Origin: Cloeon dipterum
Taxonomy: Eukaryota; Arthropoda; Insecta; Ephemeroptera; Baetidae
Direction: 5' to 3'
Length of the DNA stretch: 64,000 nucleotides
Assembly: GCF_949628265.1 (NCBI RefSeq)
Contig: NC_088788.1
Span: 8,556,001 to 8,620,000, forward strand
Within the stretch, counting starts at the first letter, position 1. Every line of letters begins with the position of its first letter. The position numbers and the translations under genes were made by a program. A model generated the notes under the pieces. The model searched no databases and was not told where the DNA came from. It saw only the letters and a program-made list of their open reading frames with translations. This document shows, in pieces, positions 50,301-60,877 of the stretch.

Positions 50301-53300
50301 TTGATTGTTGCGCGCAGATGCATGAATAGGATAATGACGGGGCTACTATTTTACTCTCGCGAGAGAGTGTGTGTGTGTGAGTGTGAGTGCAGTGCGATCA
50401 TAAAAATATTACCGCTGCCGTCATTACAACGAGTTCATTGATCTGCGACGCGAGCAGCCATCGCTCCTTGCGTCTTTCTTTCTTTCTTTCTTGCGCTTGC
50501 TCCTCGCCCTGCTCTCTTCAATTATAAAATCCGGGCAAAAAGATACTGAACTACGCAGCTGGAAACAGGTTTTTTTTTTAAATATATCAAAATTACTCTT
50601 TGAATCGAAATCAAACAGAAAGGATGAATTTAAAATTTGGACTGTAATTTTAAAATTTGTAAGTGAAATAATATTTTTTAATTATTTTAAATATATTTTT
50701 ATTTAAATAGTAATTTTCTCTGTTCAAAAACTAAAATCGTATTTTTAACTTCAAGCTATTACTTTTCCTTTATAAAATTGATTTAAATACTCAACAATTT
50801 ACGCAGATAAATTAAATTGAAGTTTAAAAGATTATAATGCTGAGGATCTGCTTATGCAAAGATAAAAAATTATTTAAACTAATTGTGCCGAGTGTAGGCT
50901 TGATTTATTCCTCTTTCGCAAAAGTGTGTTTGTGGCGCTTCTTCCGCTTGAAAGAGTGTGTCACGTTTTCCTGCTCAAAACCCGACTTTTCTATATACAT
51001 TTGCGTGTACGTGAGCTTTACTTTGACGCGAGTAGAAAGCTCACGTCTCTTTTGTCCGATTCTTTTCTGCCAAATAATGTCGTTTTAATTAACGCAGCAG
51101 CCACACGATTCGCCGCCAAATGAGCACTCTCTTGCTCGCGGCGTTTGTTTAAAAAGGTATAAATGCATTTATTCTTAAGTAACTTTTCGAGATAAGCTCC
51201 CGCCGCCGACGACTCCCGGATATCGCGTGCTTTACGTTTGGTCCATTAGCAATTGAGACGAGGGTTTTAACGAGCTGATTAAATTGCTTTTATTCTTAGA
51301 TTGTTTGTCTCTCTCTATATATGGACTTAAAGATTTTTGTTGGTGTATTGTATTTTTATACCAGCCGTTTATTAAAATGATTTTTCCTGATTTCTTGCAC
51401 GAATTGTAACACATAACACTGTCAGACCTAATAGTTTAATACCTATGATGTAATTTGACACTATTACGTCTATAAAATATATTTTTAATGAAAATAAATG
51501 CGAACATAATGAACAAAATAAAAAAATAGATTGCTCTTGATTCATAATTACCACATATTCGTACAAATTATGAAAATTATATTGAATCAATTTTTTTTAC
51601 AACAGTGCGCAATTAAAGATTTTAAGTTCTTTTTACGGTGTAAAACTAAAATTTATCCACGCTTTGCTGGGAGAATTTCTTAAAAATCAGCTTCAAATTT
51701 TTCAGGCTTTTTAAAAGCCGAGACAATGTTTGCTTGCTTAATATCAAGATTTTCTTATATTTAAAGGAGAATAACTACAAAAGTCACACAATTTTTAACG
51801 GGTCGTGCTAGTTAGCCGCAAAAACATGTCCCACGACAGGAGTAAAATTGCGACTAAAATCATTTAATCCATTATTAAAATTGTTGCTTTGCACAGTTTT
51901 GATTTTAAAAGAGTCAAATAATGGCGCTGAATTTCATCTTAAAGACACGCGAGTGTTAAAAAAAGATATTTTCAGCTAAAAATCTGAAAATCAATGGGCC
52001 GTTTGATTTTTGGAATCGGCCGCTGAGTTAGCCGTCCAGCGCTGGACAAATAGAGCGGCCATGTTGTGACATCAAAAATGTCAAGGCATTTAAAAGCACG
52101 CGAAATGATGGATAATCCAACAACAAGCAGCCCAACAATGACTTTAAAAATGGCCACCTTGAGCAATGATATAGCGTATCTTTGATGACCGCTTGTTTGC
52201 TAACGTATGGAAGTGATTGTCTGAAATTCCAGCTTTGCATAATATGAAATGACTTGTTTAGTATCGTTTACTTTATATCGTGTCAATATTAAATTTTCCT
52301 TAAACGTGGAAAATGTCGTCTGGACAAACCAGATTTGAATTCATCTGGAATAAAATATAATTATCGCGAGATAAAATCGCGTCGGTCGGCAATTACTCGT
52401 GCCGATTTACGCCGAGCAGCCGCGTTTGCGTCGTCCCACCCGAGACATTCCTCGCGCGGCTCAATAGTGCGTGGCTGCGTGCATATGCAGATGGGGCGAT
52501 TGCGCAAGAACGCATGCAGCTTCTTATGCATTCGTCCAGAACGCAGCTCTTTTGAGTGATTGATGACGGACGCGCGGCCACCGCCGCTTTCGGCCTTAAA
52601 AATCAGCGTTTTCGCTTCAGCGGGCGGGCGGTTGGCCGGGAATTAATCACTCGGTTCTTTTTCTTGATCTGCATCAGTCAAAAGTATAACTGGACACACT
52701 CGGCCAAGCCAAACAAACAGGCTCCGCATCGATAGATAGCATCTGCGCGGGTCGGAAAACAAACTGGTCCGCCGCTTTCGTCGCCACGAACACTTTCTGC
52801 GGCCTCACCTCCACTCTTTTTCTGTATATCAAATTTCTAAAATTATAAAGAGGAGAAGAATGAATTTAGGGAAATAAAAGACGTTAAAGAATTCATTTAA
52901 TGGCGCAGCAAAGATGGAATTTTACGATGGTGGGAAAAATAATAAATCTCTTAACTTGAACCGACGAGGTCAGATTATATCTTCCTGGGGAAAATTTCAA
53001 ATCAGTGTAATTTTAATCAAAATAATTATCGTGATAGAAAGTAAGGCACGTAGTGGTTTGCGTTTTGCTAAATTTCTCCTGCGAAGGTCCGATTTGTTTG
53101 ATTATCCGCGTCCTGATCCTAATTTAGCGTTATAGCAGCGATTGCTCAATTAAGCGCTGACCCACCAAGCCAAGAGATGAGCTCTGACTTTTACCAATTC
53201 ACGGCGCAAACTTATAATCACAATTATCGCCACTCTCGCACTGCCGCGGATTTCCAAATAACGATCGCGGTGGAGAACTAGTGACCGAAAAATTATTAAA

Positions 53301-55610
53301 ACCACACACATCCTACTAGAATTTATAATTAATTCAAATTACAAAAAGGAATTGTGACGTTTTCCCACCAGGAGTCAAGAGTTAATTGCCAGTGTTGGTG
53401 GAATGCAAACAAGCCGAGATTTGGGAGAAAAAACCGCTAGGATGAGTTTTAATTGCCGGTGTTCAATGCTGCGGTTGCATAATCTTCGGAGAGATCGTGT
53501 TCGCCTTTCGCCTGCCTCTCTGCTTCTTTATTAACATGTCAACGCGCGGCCGGCGGTGCGGGGACAAAAAATTTCGCAGCGCACGGCCGTAAAGAAGCGG
53601 CAGGAGCAGCACACCGGGCATAAAAGTGTCGCCTCGCCTCGCAATATCTCAATTACACCAGGCGCAAATTAATAACGACCAGTTCCCAGCCGAACTCTGA
53701 ACTTTTTACGGCCGCAAAATCACTAAGCGAATCTACGTTTATGCCAACGCGATTGAAAAAGACACGTAGACAGACGAAATTTATATATAACCTTGCCAAA
53801 TAAATTACAATTCATATTGATTTATGGTTTTAAGTGGAAATTGAAAGAGACACTCACCCCATCCGGCCTGTTGACGTCGGCACCGCTGAGAAGGAGACTA
53901 GCGACCACGTTTGCGTGCCCTGCCGAACACGCCAGGTGCATTGCCGACCGACCAGCCTATGGAAAAAGACGGAAATTAATTTTTTACGCAGACGAAAAAT
54001 GTTTTGAAACACAATATAATTTTCAAAACCCCCTGAGGGTAAAAATTTATACCACAACACACAAAATACACAGAAATTAAAGTTAAGAGTTTAAATTTTT
54101 CAAGAAAAATATTGTTTTGTTCTTTAAATTAAATTTTAAAGAGGATTGATATTGCAAAACCCGGCATGCATAAAATAAACTCTAAGGATTCAAAATTGGC
54201 CTGGGTAGCTCTTTAAATTTTTGAGAAAAGTGGCTGCAAAGTTATTAAGCTTGAAAAATGTTTCCCTACTTGAAAATAAATGTAACTTTATTTCACAACA
54301 AAGAATTTCCCTAAAAATTATCATAAACCGTTGGATAGATCTTGACAAGAGGAATTGAATTTCGGAGAAAATGGGCACAAATTTAATTTCAACTCCTCTT
54401 TTGATTGTTGCTCATTGCTAACAATTTGAACAACTGCTTAGTGTAGCCAACAATTCTAATACTTTTTAATAGTAGTTAAAGAGGAATGATACTGCAAAAG
54501 CCTGGAAAATGCTTGTTGCCAATGTATAAACTCATCCCTTAGGATTCAGTTAAAGCCTAAATTGACCTAAGGAGCTCTGTAATTTCTTGAGAAAATTGGC
54601 TGGAAAGTTACCGTGCTTTTCAAATGGTTAATGGCTGTCTCCTTACTTGAAATCTGATTTAATTTCAAAACCAAGAGTTTCCCCAATAAGTTGGACAGAT
54701 CTCGACAAGAGGAATCGAAATACGCCAAGAAAATATGTTCAAGCACTGTAAAGTTTGGAGAAAATTGGCAAAATTAGAATTTTTACGGTTAGGAAGGTCC
54801 TTTTTTATTATTGAAAATTGTTAAACTAATTGTTTATCGATCAACTGTTTATGGCATCCAACAATTCAGAAAATTTTCAATTGTTGCCCTGTATAATTCC
54901 ACTTTAATACTCAGCATCAATCTAAAGAAGGTATCCTCCATCCTTGCATCAATCTACCTCGAAGGTTTCTCAATAAGTTTGTTCATTGTATTATCCAACC
55001 ATTAAAAAAATTAATAATTTCCTCCTGCCGTTTGTTTACAAGTGGCAGCAAATTGACAATCGAAAAATGATTTGCCGAATCGGCTTGGAGACAGATAAAA
55101 AAATTGGAGAGGCCATGCGATTTTTCACAGCAGCGGGATGGATGGTCTGGAGATTGGAGGAATGTTCGGCCGTGGCGCACGGTGAATAAGTAATTAGCGA
55201 TGGTAGTTTGGCTATTCAACAATGCGACACGCCGGGCCACGCGGCACAATGCCTATTAATGAAGCCGCCGCCGACACTCACACAACACCCGGAATGCTAC
55301 AAAATGGCTGAATCACTTTTATTAAGTGATAATAACAAATACACGCGGCGGCGGCGCTTCTTTCACACGATTGATACTCAAAAGAGCGTCATTTACACCG
55401 TCCTCTTGAAATTAAAACAACGGAGCAGGCTATTTTCCTCCCATCTAATTGAATTTTGCTCACCTCATCGGGCACATCGGGCTTGACGCCTTCGCCGACG
55501 AGTCGGACGATGGTGTCCGAGTCGCCCCGCACGGCCGCCTGCCGAATTTGCTCGAGCAGCTCGGCTTCGGCGGCCGACGGAGCGGCGTTTTTGCTCCGGC
55601 CGAGGGGCAT
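32398..55610 (-). CDS. dgo: Diego/Diversin (ANKRD6) planar cell polarity ankyrin protein
   Basis: Twelve coding exons on the minus strand, all in phase: 55464-55610, 53858-53956, 44994-45095, 36837-37037, 34923-35021, 34761-34859, 34400-34630, 33924-34103, 33773-33853, 33367-33708, 32773-33121 and 32398-32531, giving 687 aa. Residues about 15-275 are a block of about eight ankyrin repeats, with exons 2, 3, 5 and 6 each encoding one repeat. GNTALHEASWKGFS and LHLSCQNGHNQSCRELLLA match vertebrate ANKRD6 closely. Next come a basic Ser/Lys/Arg-rich stretch, a conserved patch (GVGYTCYCAPFFKNMEARL) and a coiled coil (about 405-465, DAKVSSLERKTHGKMEELSR) that also aligns with ANKRD6. The C-terminus is acidic, then disordered. 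Diego binds Dishevelled, Prickle and Flamingo in the polarity complex at cell cortices. Introns 1-3 are large and hold transposons. Exon 11 has two usable donors 6 nt apart. Confidence 0.92.
35510..35558 (+). repeat. left arm of a 49-bp inverted repeat around diego exon 4
   Basis: It matches the reverse complement of 37474-37522 with a single mismatch; the core is GGCTCACCGGATTTTCGAAA. The two arms lie 1.9 kb apart and bracket exon 4 of diego. Confidence 0.8.
35613..35730 (+). repeat. intronic direct repeat, first copy
   Basis: The stretch contains GAGAAAATAATCAGCTCT and then ACATGCAAACAGTTG about 75 nt on. The same two blocks recur in the same order and orientation at about 36385-36490 in the same diego intron. 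The blocks between are diverged, so this is an old repeat. Confidence 0.6.
36385..36490 (+). repeat. intronic direct repeat, second copy
   Basis: It is the partner of 35613-35730, sharing GAGAAAATAATCAGCTCT, GAATTTAAAA and ACATGCAAACAGTTG. It lies just downstream (in gene orientation) of diego exon 4. Confidence 0.6.
37474..37522 (-). repeat. right arm of the 49-bp inverted repeat around diego exon 4
   Basis: It is the reverse-complement partner of 35510-35558 with one mismatch. With the other arm it could mark the two ends of an old insertion or be two oppositely oriented copies of a short dispersed repeat. Confidence 0.8.
38477..38928 (+). mobile_element. MITE with TTAA ends, copy in diego intron 3
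   Basis: TTAA is at both borders, and the ends read TTAAAGTGGAATGATACTGG and ATCATTCCTCTTTAA. It is collinear with the 13106 copy across its full length, with small indels and a short duplication of GGCTTTAAC near 38840. Confidence 0.78.
39989..40286. repeat. perfect 71-bp inverted repeat with 156-nt spacer
   Basis: The arms 39989-40059 and 40216-40286 are exact reverse complements (core CAGTGTAACGGACGTTTAAT). The spacer next to the right arm contains CCAAATTTGGTGACCCCGAC, which resembles the LTR end plus primer-binding site of Ty3/gypsy-type retroelements, so the arms may derive from the leader of such an element. It lies in diego intron 3. Confidence 0.75.
41467..42960 (+). mobile_element. 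5'-truncated Penelope-like retroelement (RT plus GIY-YIG)
   Basis: One open frame runs to a stop at 42716-42718. It begins abruptly in reverse transcriptase motif A at SLFTSVPRDS, with no start codon or upstream RT motifs, so the 5' end is missing. Then follow the fingers/palm motif KKGLAMGSSLSPVLAEVFM, the catalytic YVDD (WRYVDDYLVIY), and a linker. The C-terminal GIY-YIG nuclease has CIYLVPCLDC, VYIGQTKRQVQYRLDEHRR, paired histidines and a late Glu in VVLEAVAME. RT followed by GIY-YIG is the diagnostic order of Penelope-like elements. The remaining frame has no stop or frameshift, so insertion is probably young. It lies antisense to diego within intron 3. The 3' limit near 42960 is an estimate. 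Confidence 0.88.
42961..44993. other. diego intron 3, right part: no other feature seen
   Basis: This is AT-rich sequence without any exon or recognisable repeat, between the Penelope-like element and diego exon 3. Confidence 0.4.
45096..53857. other. diego intron 2 (8.8 kb): no nested gene recognised
   Basis: I found no nested coding exon with motif support. There are simple repeats (CTTT run near 50474, TG run near 50207) and islands of higher GC near 47300-47600, 48600 and 53500-53650 that could hold regulatory DNA or an alternative first exon of diego. Nothing decisive is visible. Confidence 0.4.
54136..54469 (-). mobile_element. MITE of the TTAA family, diverged, reverse orientation
   Basis: It starts at TTAAAGAGGATTGATATTGC and ends at a TTAA near 54466. 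Shared internal blocks include GACAAGAGGAATTGAATTTC. It abuts the better-preserved copy at 54476. Confidence 0.6.
54476..54907 (-). mobile_element. MITE with TTAA ends, reverse orientation, diego intron 1
   Basis: It is bounded by TTAA on each side, starts TTAAAGAGGAATGATACTGC and ends ATAATTCCACTTTAA. It is the reverse complement of the 13106 and 38477 copies along its whole length. Two family members side by side suggest insertion into or beside an earlier copy. Confidence 0.75.
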
Positions 55611-56039
55611 ATCGTCCTCACTTCACGGCGCAGTCACTGCATCCCACCTGAAACAAAACAATCCGAAAATTTAATTCATACTAATTTTTGTCAAATTAAA
55701 AAATATATATATTAAAATTAATGACAAAAAGGTTAATCAAACGGTTGCGTAGAATCTATTTGTTAATAATGCCTGATTTAAAAATAGTTTATTATTGTCT
55801 GACAAATTCCATTAGTACGATGAAAGGTGGTATTGTGTAAAGGAATTAGTACACATTTCATTTCCGACAAAGTATTAGCAAATATAAGTAATTATTGTGA
55901 CCAATCAAAAAAACTCCCTCTTATACACGACAGTCAGTTTAGGAAAATCCTTCGAAAGGCGTGTTTCTCGTTTTCCGTCTATTAGACATGATTTAGGTGT
56001 TTTTCTATAACGATTTCATTTGGATTCAACGGATTCAAC
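55611..56039. promoter_or_regulatory. divergent upstream region of diego and caspase-like gene A
   Basis: This 429-bp gap separates two start codons that face away from each other. From about 55738 it matches the region upstream of gene B (from about 61437), for example GCGTAGAATCTATTTGTTAA and AGGCGTGTTTCTCG. So the promoter of the caspase-like gene was duplicated with it. No TATA box is evident. Confidence 0.5.
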
Positions 56040-59000
56040 ATGTCTCGCTCTGGAGAGCCATTCGAAGGTATAATGATTGCTTCTATTTAAACTAAGTGAG
56101 TACTAAATTTGACCCACGATAGACGGAGAGAAGGAGAGCATTGGTTACTGGGACGGTGACCCATCGGAAACCGTGGGGTTTGTATTTTAAAGTATTATTA
56201 CCCAACCATTTTTTGTTTTATCAGCATTGCATGAAGAATCAAGTCAAAATTTATTCAAAGAATAAACTGAAGTCTAGAAATGACTCCATTGTTTTAATTT
56301 TTAAATAAATAAATAGATGTAATAGGTTATTTATGGTTTACTTCCACTACATTATATTCATGTTTTTTTTTAAATATGTTTTTCCGGAAAATTAGCATCA
56401 AATTTTGGCAGTAACTCATACCTGAAAATCACGATTGGGTCATTTCCAGAAAAATTAAGTGCGAAATATCATTTTCAGAGTAACGTGTGCATTAATTGTC
56501 CACTACTCCTATTCCGGAAACACGGAGAAAAGCCGTGAGGTAAGCGACAGAAAGGACGTAGAAAATTTGAAACAAAATCTGGGAAGATACGCAAGAGTCT
56601 TCGAGACCTCGGAGCATAAAAAAGACGTGCTCAACTTGATAAGCAGTGAACACAGGCTGAGAAGAACTTTTAATCTGCGAAGTATGTTTAATTATTTGAC
56701 AGCTTTTGGTAAATACATGTATGTAATTTGCTTTGCTTGAAGCTGATGAAGAGCTGGAACTGTTCTTTTTGTTCATCCTGACTCATGGTAACAAAGATGG
56801 CTACTTGGGAACTCATTTTCAAGATGAATCTTTCTACGTAAATGAAGTCTACGAAAGGCTAAATAAAAATCGAATTCTTGAAAAAACTCTAAAAATTAGC
56901 ATCATATCGGTATAGTACACGTTTTTAAGTTTTGTGCTTAACATAAAGGTAATTAACGCAATTTAGGCTTGTCGTGGCGATATGATAGATGACATCGTTC
57001 CCTCGCATGGGAATGAGAAGGAAGTGGAATTCAAAAATGTTGTTCATAGCAAAACGATTGAGAAGGAAAGTGATGCAAACCTCAACGCAGTAAGAGTGAC
57101 GGCAGAGCCAAACAGAGAGAATTTCATCACCATGTTTGCCTCCGTCGAAGGTACCAAATTAATTATTTTCTTTAGATGTAATTAAATTAATTGTAAATAC
57201 AAAGGAACATGTTCATACGACAGAAAAAAAGGGACACTCATCTGCGAATCCTTCTGCGCGTGCCTCGATTTTTTGGAGAAAGACGTCAGTATTGTTGAGT
57301 TTCTGACAAGAGTCATGTTCTGCATTCACCGAGGAATAAACAGATATTATGGATTCGGTGAGACGCCGGAAGTGAAGATTTTCAAACACAGAGAATTAAC
57401 CATATCAAAAAAGTTTGCAGGATCAGATAACTCGTAAGATCTTTAATTATATTGTTAATTTTTCCATTTAAAAAAAAAATTATCAGCGAGTACCAGGGTC
57501 TAGGAAATGTAAACTACGACTGGATTTCTGATAAGAAGGAGCTTATTTTGAAGCGGAAAGCACATTTCTGCATTTCATACCAGAGCAAGGATGGGCCCAA
57601 CGTTTCAATCCTGCAAGATTTGCTATGGAGCAATTTTGGTCTGGAAGTGAAGCAACACGATTGTTTAAACACGCTCGTTCATTCTAGTTAGTATAAATTT
57701 TAAATTTTTATACGATTATTCACTTAAATAAAAATCAGTTTCAGCAAAAAGCGAGGAAGAAGATGGCTGTGTCTTCATATTCATTGTGGCTCCACTAAAA
57801 ACTGACGAGAAAACCGGCGAAATTTTCGCCAAAATCGAAGATGGATATATTCCGATTAAACGAGTACTCTACCAATCCATTGGGCCAAACACTGGAAACT
57901 GGATCGGAAAGCCAAAACTGTTTGTGTTTCTCAATTCTTCTGACGCATCGACTTCAAGGGACTCTTATTGTACTGTGTGCCAGGTAAATCAACAAAGCCA
58001 AATATTTAAAATTAAAGTCTAAAAAAATGCACTATTTTTTTCAAAGGTTTACAAAGAGAGTGATTTTACTAGAAGTGGTACCATCCACGTTGGCCTTCTA
58101 ACCCTGATTCTGCCACAACAAAGTAAGAAAGCAATAAATCCTTCAAGCGTTTTGTGTTAATTGATTGGGTTTTAGATGCTGTAAAGTTTTTCAACGGTGA
58201 ACTAGAAGAATACACGAAATCGGGAAAAATGAGAACTTCAACATTTCAGCAATTCTTCACTGACGTTCAACGCAAAGCAATGGACACGTTCAAAATCAAG
58301 CCGATGGTTATTTCAACCCTTGAAATGATGCTCGGCATGTCTTTCCCATGCCAAACTGTCGCCAAAAACTTCATTCTAACGGGCGTGCACAACAACGTTC
58401 GAGTTTCGCTGTCTGCACTCAGCAAAATGTACATCGGGATGCTGAGAGGAAGTGCAAGAGCGGCCACTTCTCGACCAGAAATCATGGCTATAGAGTGCCT
58501 GTTGGCGGATTCAGATCAAGCGCACGTAGGACGAGTCGAGAAGTGCGTCTTGGAAATGAAGTGTGAGTACACGGTGTTCATCATTTCCGCCAACGCCGGC
58601 TGGGGAGCGTCTGCGTTGACTCAAATTCTGACCTCGAGGGTCAGCGAAGAAGAGCGAAATATCACTTATGTCAACTTGAGAAACGACAGCGAATTTTACA
58701 AGGCGTTGAACGATTGCAATGAAGATTACAAAGCACTCTTCAAGCAATATTGGCAGTTGAAAGGGCAGCCGCGCCCTTTTGGAAGGAACGAGCTCATCGT
58801 TCTTGACAACCTGGATGGTTTGCGCAGCGTAGAACTGGAAGACGTGCTCAAGATGGTGCGCCAGATGGCAAAAGACAGGGTTTCTCTGATGATATCCATG
58901 TGGCCTAAAAGCGAGGAAATTGTGGAGAAGAGTCTCAAGGGAATTTGCCCAGTGACCATTGTGCACATCAACCGCGCCTCCAGAGAAAATCAGATCGCCT

Positions 59001-59548
59001 TGTTGGAGAGCAGGATCGGTGGCTGCGTGGAGAGAGACGCGATCGAGAACATCTTGGAGGTAATTGAAAGGGCAGGCGCTGACGACCTCACCGAGAAAAT
59101 CGGCTCTATGGAGTACTTGGCCACTTTCCCCAACCTGACAAGACAAGAATCTGTCAACATTTACGCGTTGAGTAAGCACGTGTTCAACCTGACAGTTGAA
59201 ATGGTTCTGCATAGAGTAATTGGCTTCCCTCCGTTATCAGGAAAAAACAAAAAGTATCGCAAGGAACACACTAAAAAGCTCTCGATTCTCTCCCAATCTT
59301 ACTTTTGCGACACCCCAGTGAAAAAAGACTTTGAATATGAAACGAATCTGGAGCATTATGGCATTGTACGCGTATTGGAGTCACGAGTAGATGTTTTGAG
59401 CAAAACTTTGGCGGCCTACCTGTGCGTGAGTGAGGGCTTGATTTCGGCCAAACAGATTAGCAAGATGCCCGATGAGAAACGAAAAATTCTCGAGAAGATG
59501 TGGCGTGAAAAAGAACAACTGAATGAAGAATCCAATTGTGAAAATTAG
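56040..59548 (+). CDS. caspase / pseudocaspase / STAND-like NTPase protein, gene A
   Basis: Ten coding exons, all in phase: 56040-56067, 56123-56177, 56479-56681, 56743-56909, 56967-57150, 57205-57433, 57487-57686, 57745-57983, 58047-58122 and 58176-59548, giving 917 aa. Residues about 28-285 form a caspase fold (VTCALIVHYSY) with catalytic His110 (FILTHGNKDG) and Cys153 (SACRGD). The p10-like part has NFITMFASVEG and GTLICESFC. Residues about 310-560 look like a second caspase fold (KRKAHFCISYQ, GKPKLFVFLN). There the HG is replaced by AP (371-372) and the Cys position by Ser421 (NSSDAS), so it should be inactive. Residues about 585-800 resemble a NACHT/STAND NTPase: NAGWGASALTQIL (600 onward) is a P-loop lacking its lysine, and LIVLDNLDGL (from 667) fits Walker B. 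The C-terminus is Lys/Glu-rich. There is no CARD, DED or signal peptide. A tandem copy follows. Confidence 0.78.
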
Positions 59549-59622
59549 GACAAGGGAAGCTTCACATTTTTCATATTTAAATAATTTTTCGTTTAAACTT
59601 GCTGCAATATTGATATGTAATC

Positions 59623-59628
59623 AATAAA
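59623..59628 (+). other. poly(A) signal of caspase-like gene A
   Basis: AATAAA lies 75 nt after the stop codon. Confidence 0.6.
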
Positions 59629-59931
59629 TGTAAAAAACACTACACTAATAAACAGTGGCGGCCAGATTCGTGCGACGCGCAGATATGGCGTCCGGTGGAG
59701 AATGGCGCGAAAAACGGTGACGTGAAAAGGCGCGAAAAGATCCAAGTGTTCGTCAATATTGCGACATAATTTGCAGCACTTGTACTAATTTTGTCTTTTG
59801 GATCGTACAAACAAACTCTTGATACTCGCACGGCAATCCAAAGAGAGCTTTTTGTTTCCCACATTCGGACGCCATCTTGTAACTGCGCATTGGAAACCGA
59901 TTTTATCGCACATCTGGATCCCACTGCGATT

Positions 59932-59999
59932 AAATTAAATGCGTTATTGAAATCGTGATCCCATTATTATGTAATATTTTGCTTAATAAACATTATCTG
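59932..59999 (+). repeat. direct repeat in the gap between caspase-like genes, copy 1
   Basis: Blocks ATTAAATGCGTTA, CCATTATTATG and TAAACATTATC occur here and again in the same order at 60878-60942. They point to a local duplication inside the intergenic region. Confidence 0.6.
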
Positions 60000-60051
60000 A
60001 TAACAAGAATAAAAAGTATGGAAATCATCCACAGATGGAGGTCTGACGCAT

Positions 60052-60082
60052 TGAAGAAGTGTCTCAAGGGAATCTGCCCTGT
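60052..60082 (+). pseudogene. short relic of the caspase-like gene's NTPase exon
   Basis: About 30 nt containing GTCTCAAGGGAATCTGCCCT closely match 58924-58953 in the last exon of gene A (SLKGICPV region). Nothing on either side matches, so it would be a remnant of a further, decayed copy. The match is short and could be chance. Confidence 0.3.
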
Positions 60083-60306
60083 AAATTGTAGATATAAATT
60101 GTCAATTTAAGCAGGAACTATTTCAAAACCGACGTGGTAAGATTTTTTCGATTCCATTCTAATAATTCAAAGAGCTCAAACATTTTGTATATATAATTAT
60201 TTAGTAAAATAAAACCCCTTCAACAATTTTATACACTTGTTTAATTTGCCAAGCCCTTCTCAGCTCGTGTAAATGCAAATGAACCGTTCACAAGATATTT
60301 CCAACA

Positions 60307-60352
60307 ACCAGCCCGTTGGCTCGCATTGGAACCAGCCCGTTGGCTCGCATTG
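60307..60352 (+). repeat. 24-bp tandem duplication
   Basis: The unit beginning ACCAGCCCGTTGGCTCGCAT occurs twice in direct succession (60307-60330 and 60331-60352). Confidence 0.9.
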
Positions 60353-60399
60353 TTAAGGCACTCTCAGGAGTGTCAAAGCAATGAGAGGTATTTGAGCAG

Positions 60400-60770
60400 T
60401 TGGGAGATCTAATACTGGCTACCCAATGTCCGAGATGGCAAAAAGTGTTTAGTTTAGTGACTCGAATTGCTCAAATTGCTCAACGGGCTGGGAAGCGCAC
60501 CGGCGCTGACTCGCTACTTGCTGGTTTGCACCTTTCCAGCATGCGTGATTTGGCTTCACGGGACGAACGTCTAGCGTTTCAAAGCAGTCCTCGGTGCGGA
60601 GGCAAGTGGCCCTTGAGTGGGCGGGGTCCCTGTGCGGCCTGGTGCGCCCATGTTATCCGTTCGCGGTGTTATTGGGACCCGGGTTTCAGCATTCGTGCTA
60701 GTGCAGTGCGCGCCCTTCCCGGTCCTCCGGTCCTCGGACAGGGATAAAAAGAGCAAAAAAAAACAAGCAA
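60400..60770 (+). other. GC-rich island with A-rich tail, possible retroposon fragment
   Basis: This 300-400-bp stretch is much richer in G and C than its surroundings and stays open on both strands without any protein motif. Its right end is AGGGATAAAAAGAGC followed by an A-run, as at the 3' end of a SINE or LINE. No target duplication was found by eye, so the identification is tentative. Confidence 0.35.
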
Positions 60771-60877
60771 AGAAACGCAGCTTTTTTACTCACACAATAA
60801 TTGTAAATAATAAAATATTTTAAAATAAACTTCCTGCAAAATTTATTTGTAATAATTGTAGGAACGTCATACTTATA

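Noticed and set aside
52034-52047. Perfect 14-bp palindrome GTCCAGCGCTGGAC
   Set aside because: Striking, but a lone 14-bp palindrome in 64 kb has no assignable role.
58511-59212. 233-codon minus-strand open frame under caspase-like gene A
   Set aside because: It is the reverse of the last exon of gene A, whose sense frame is longer, joins upstream exons in phase and has a poly(A) signal.
59640-59924. 94-codon minus-strand frame after gene A
   Set aside because: No motif, and no counterpart that could be checked in the duplicated unit.
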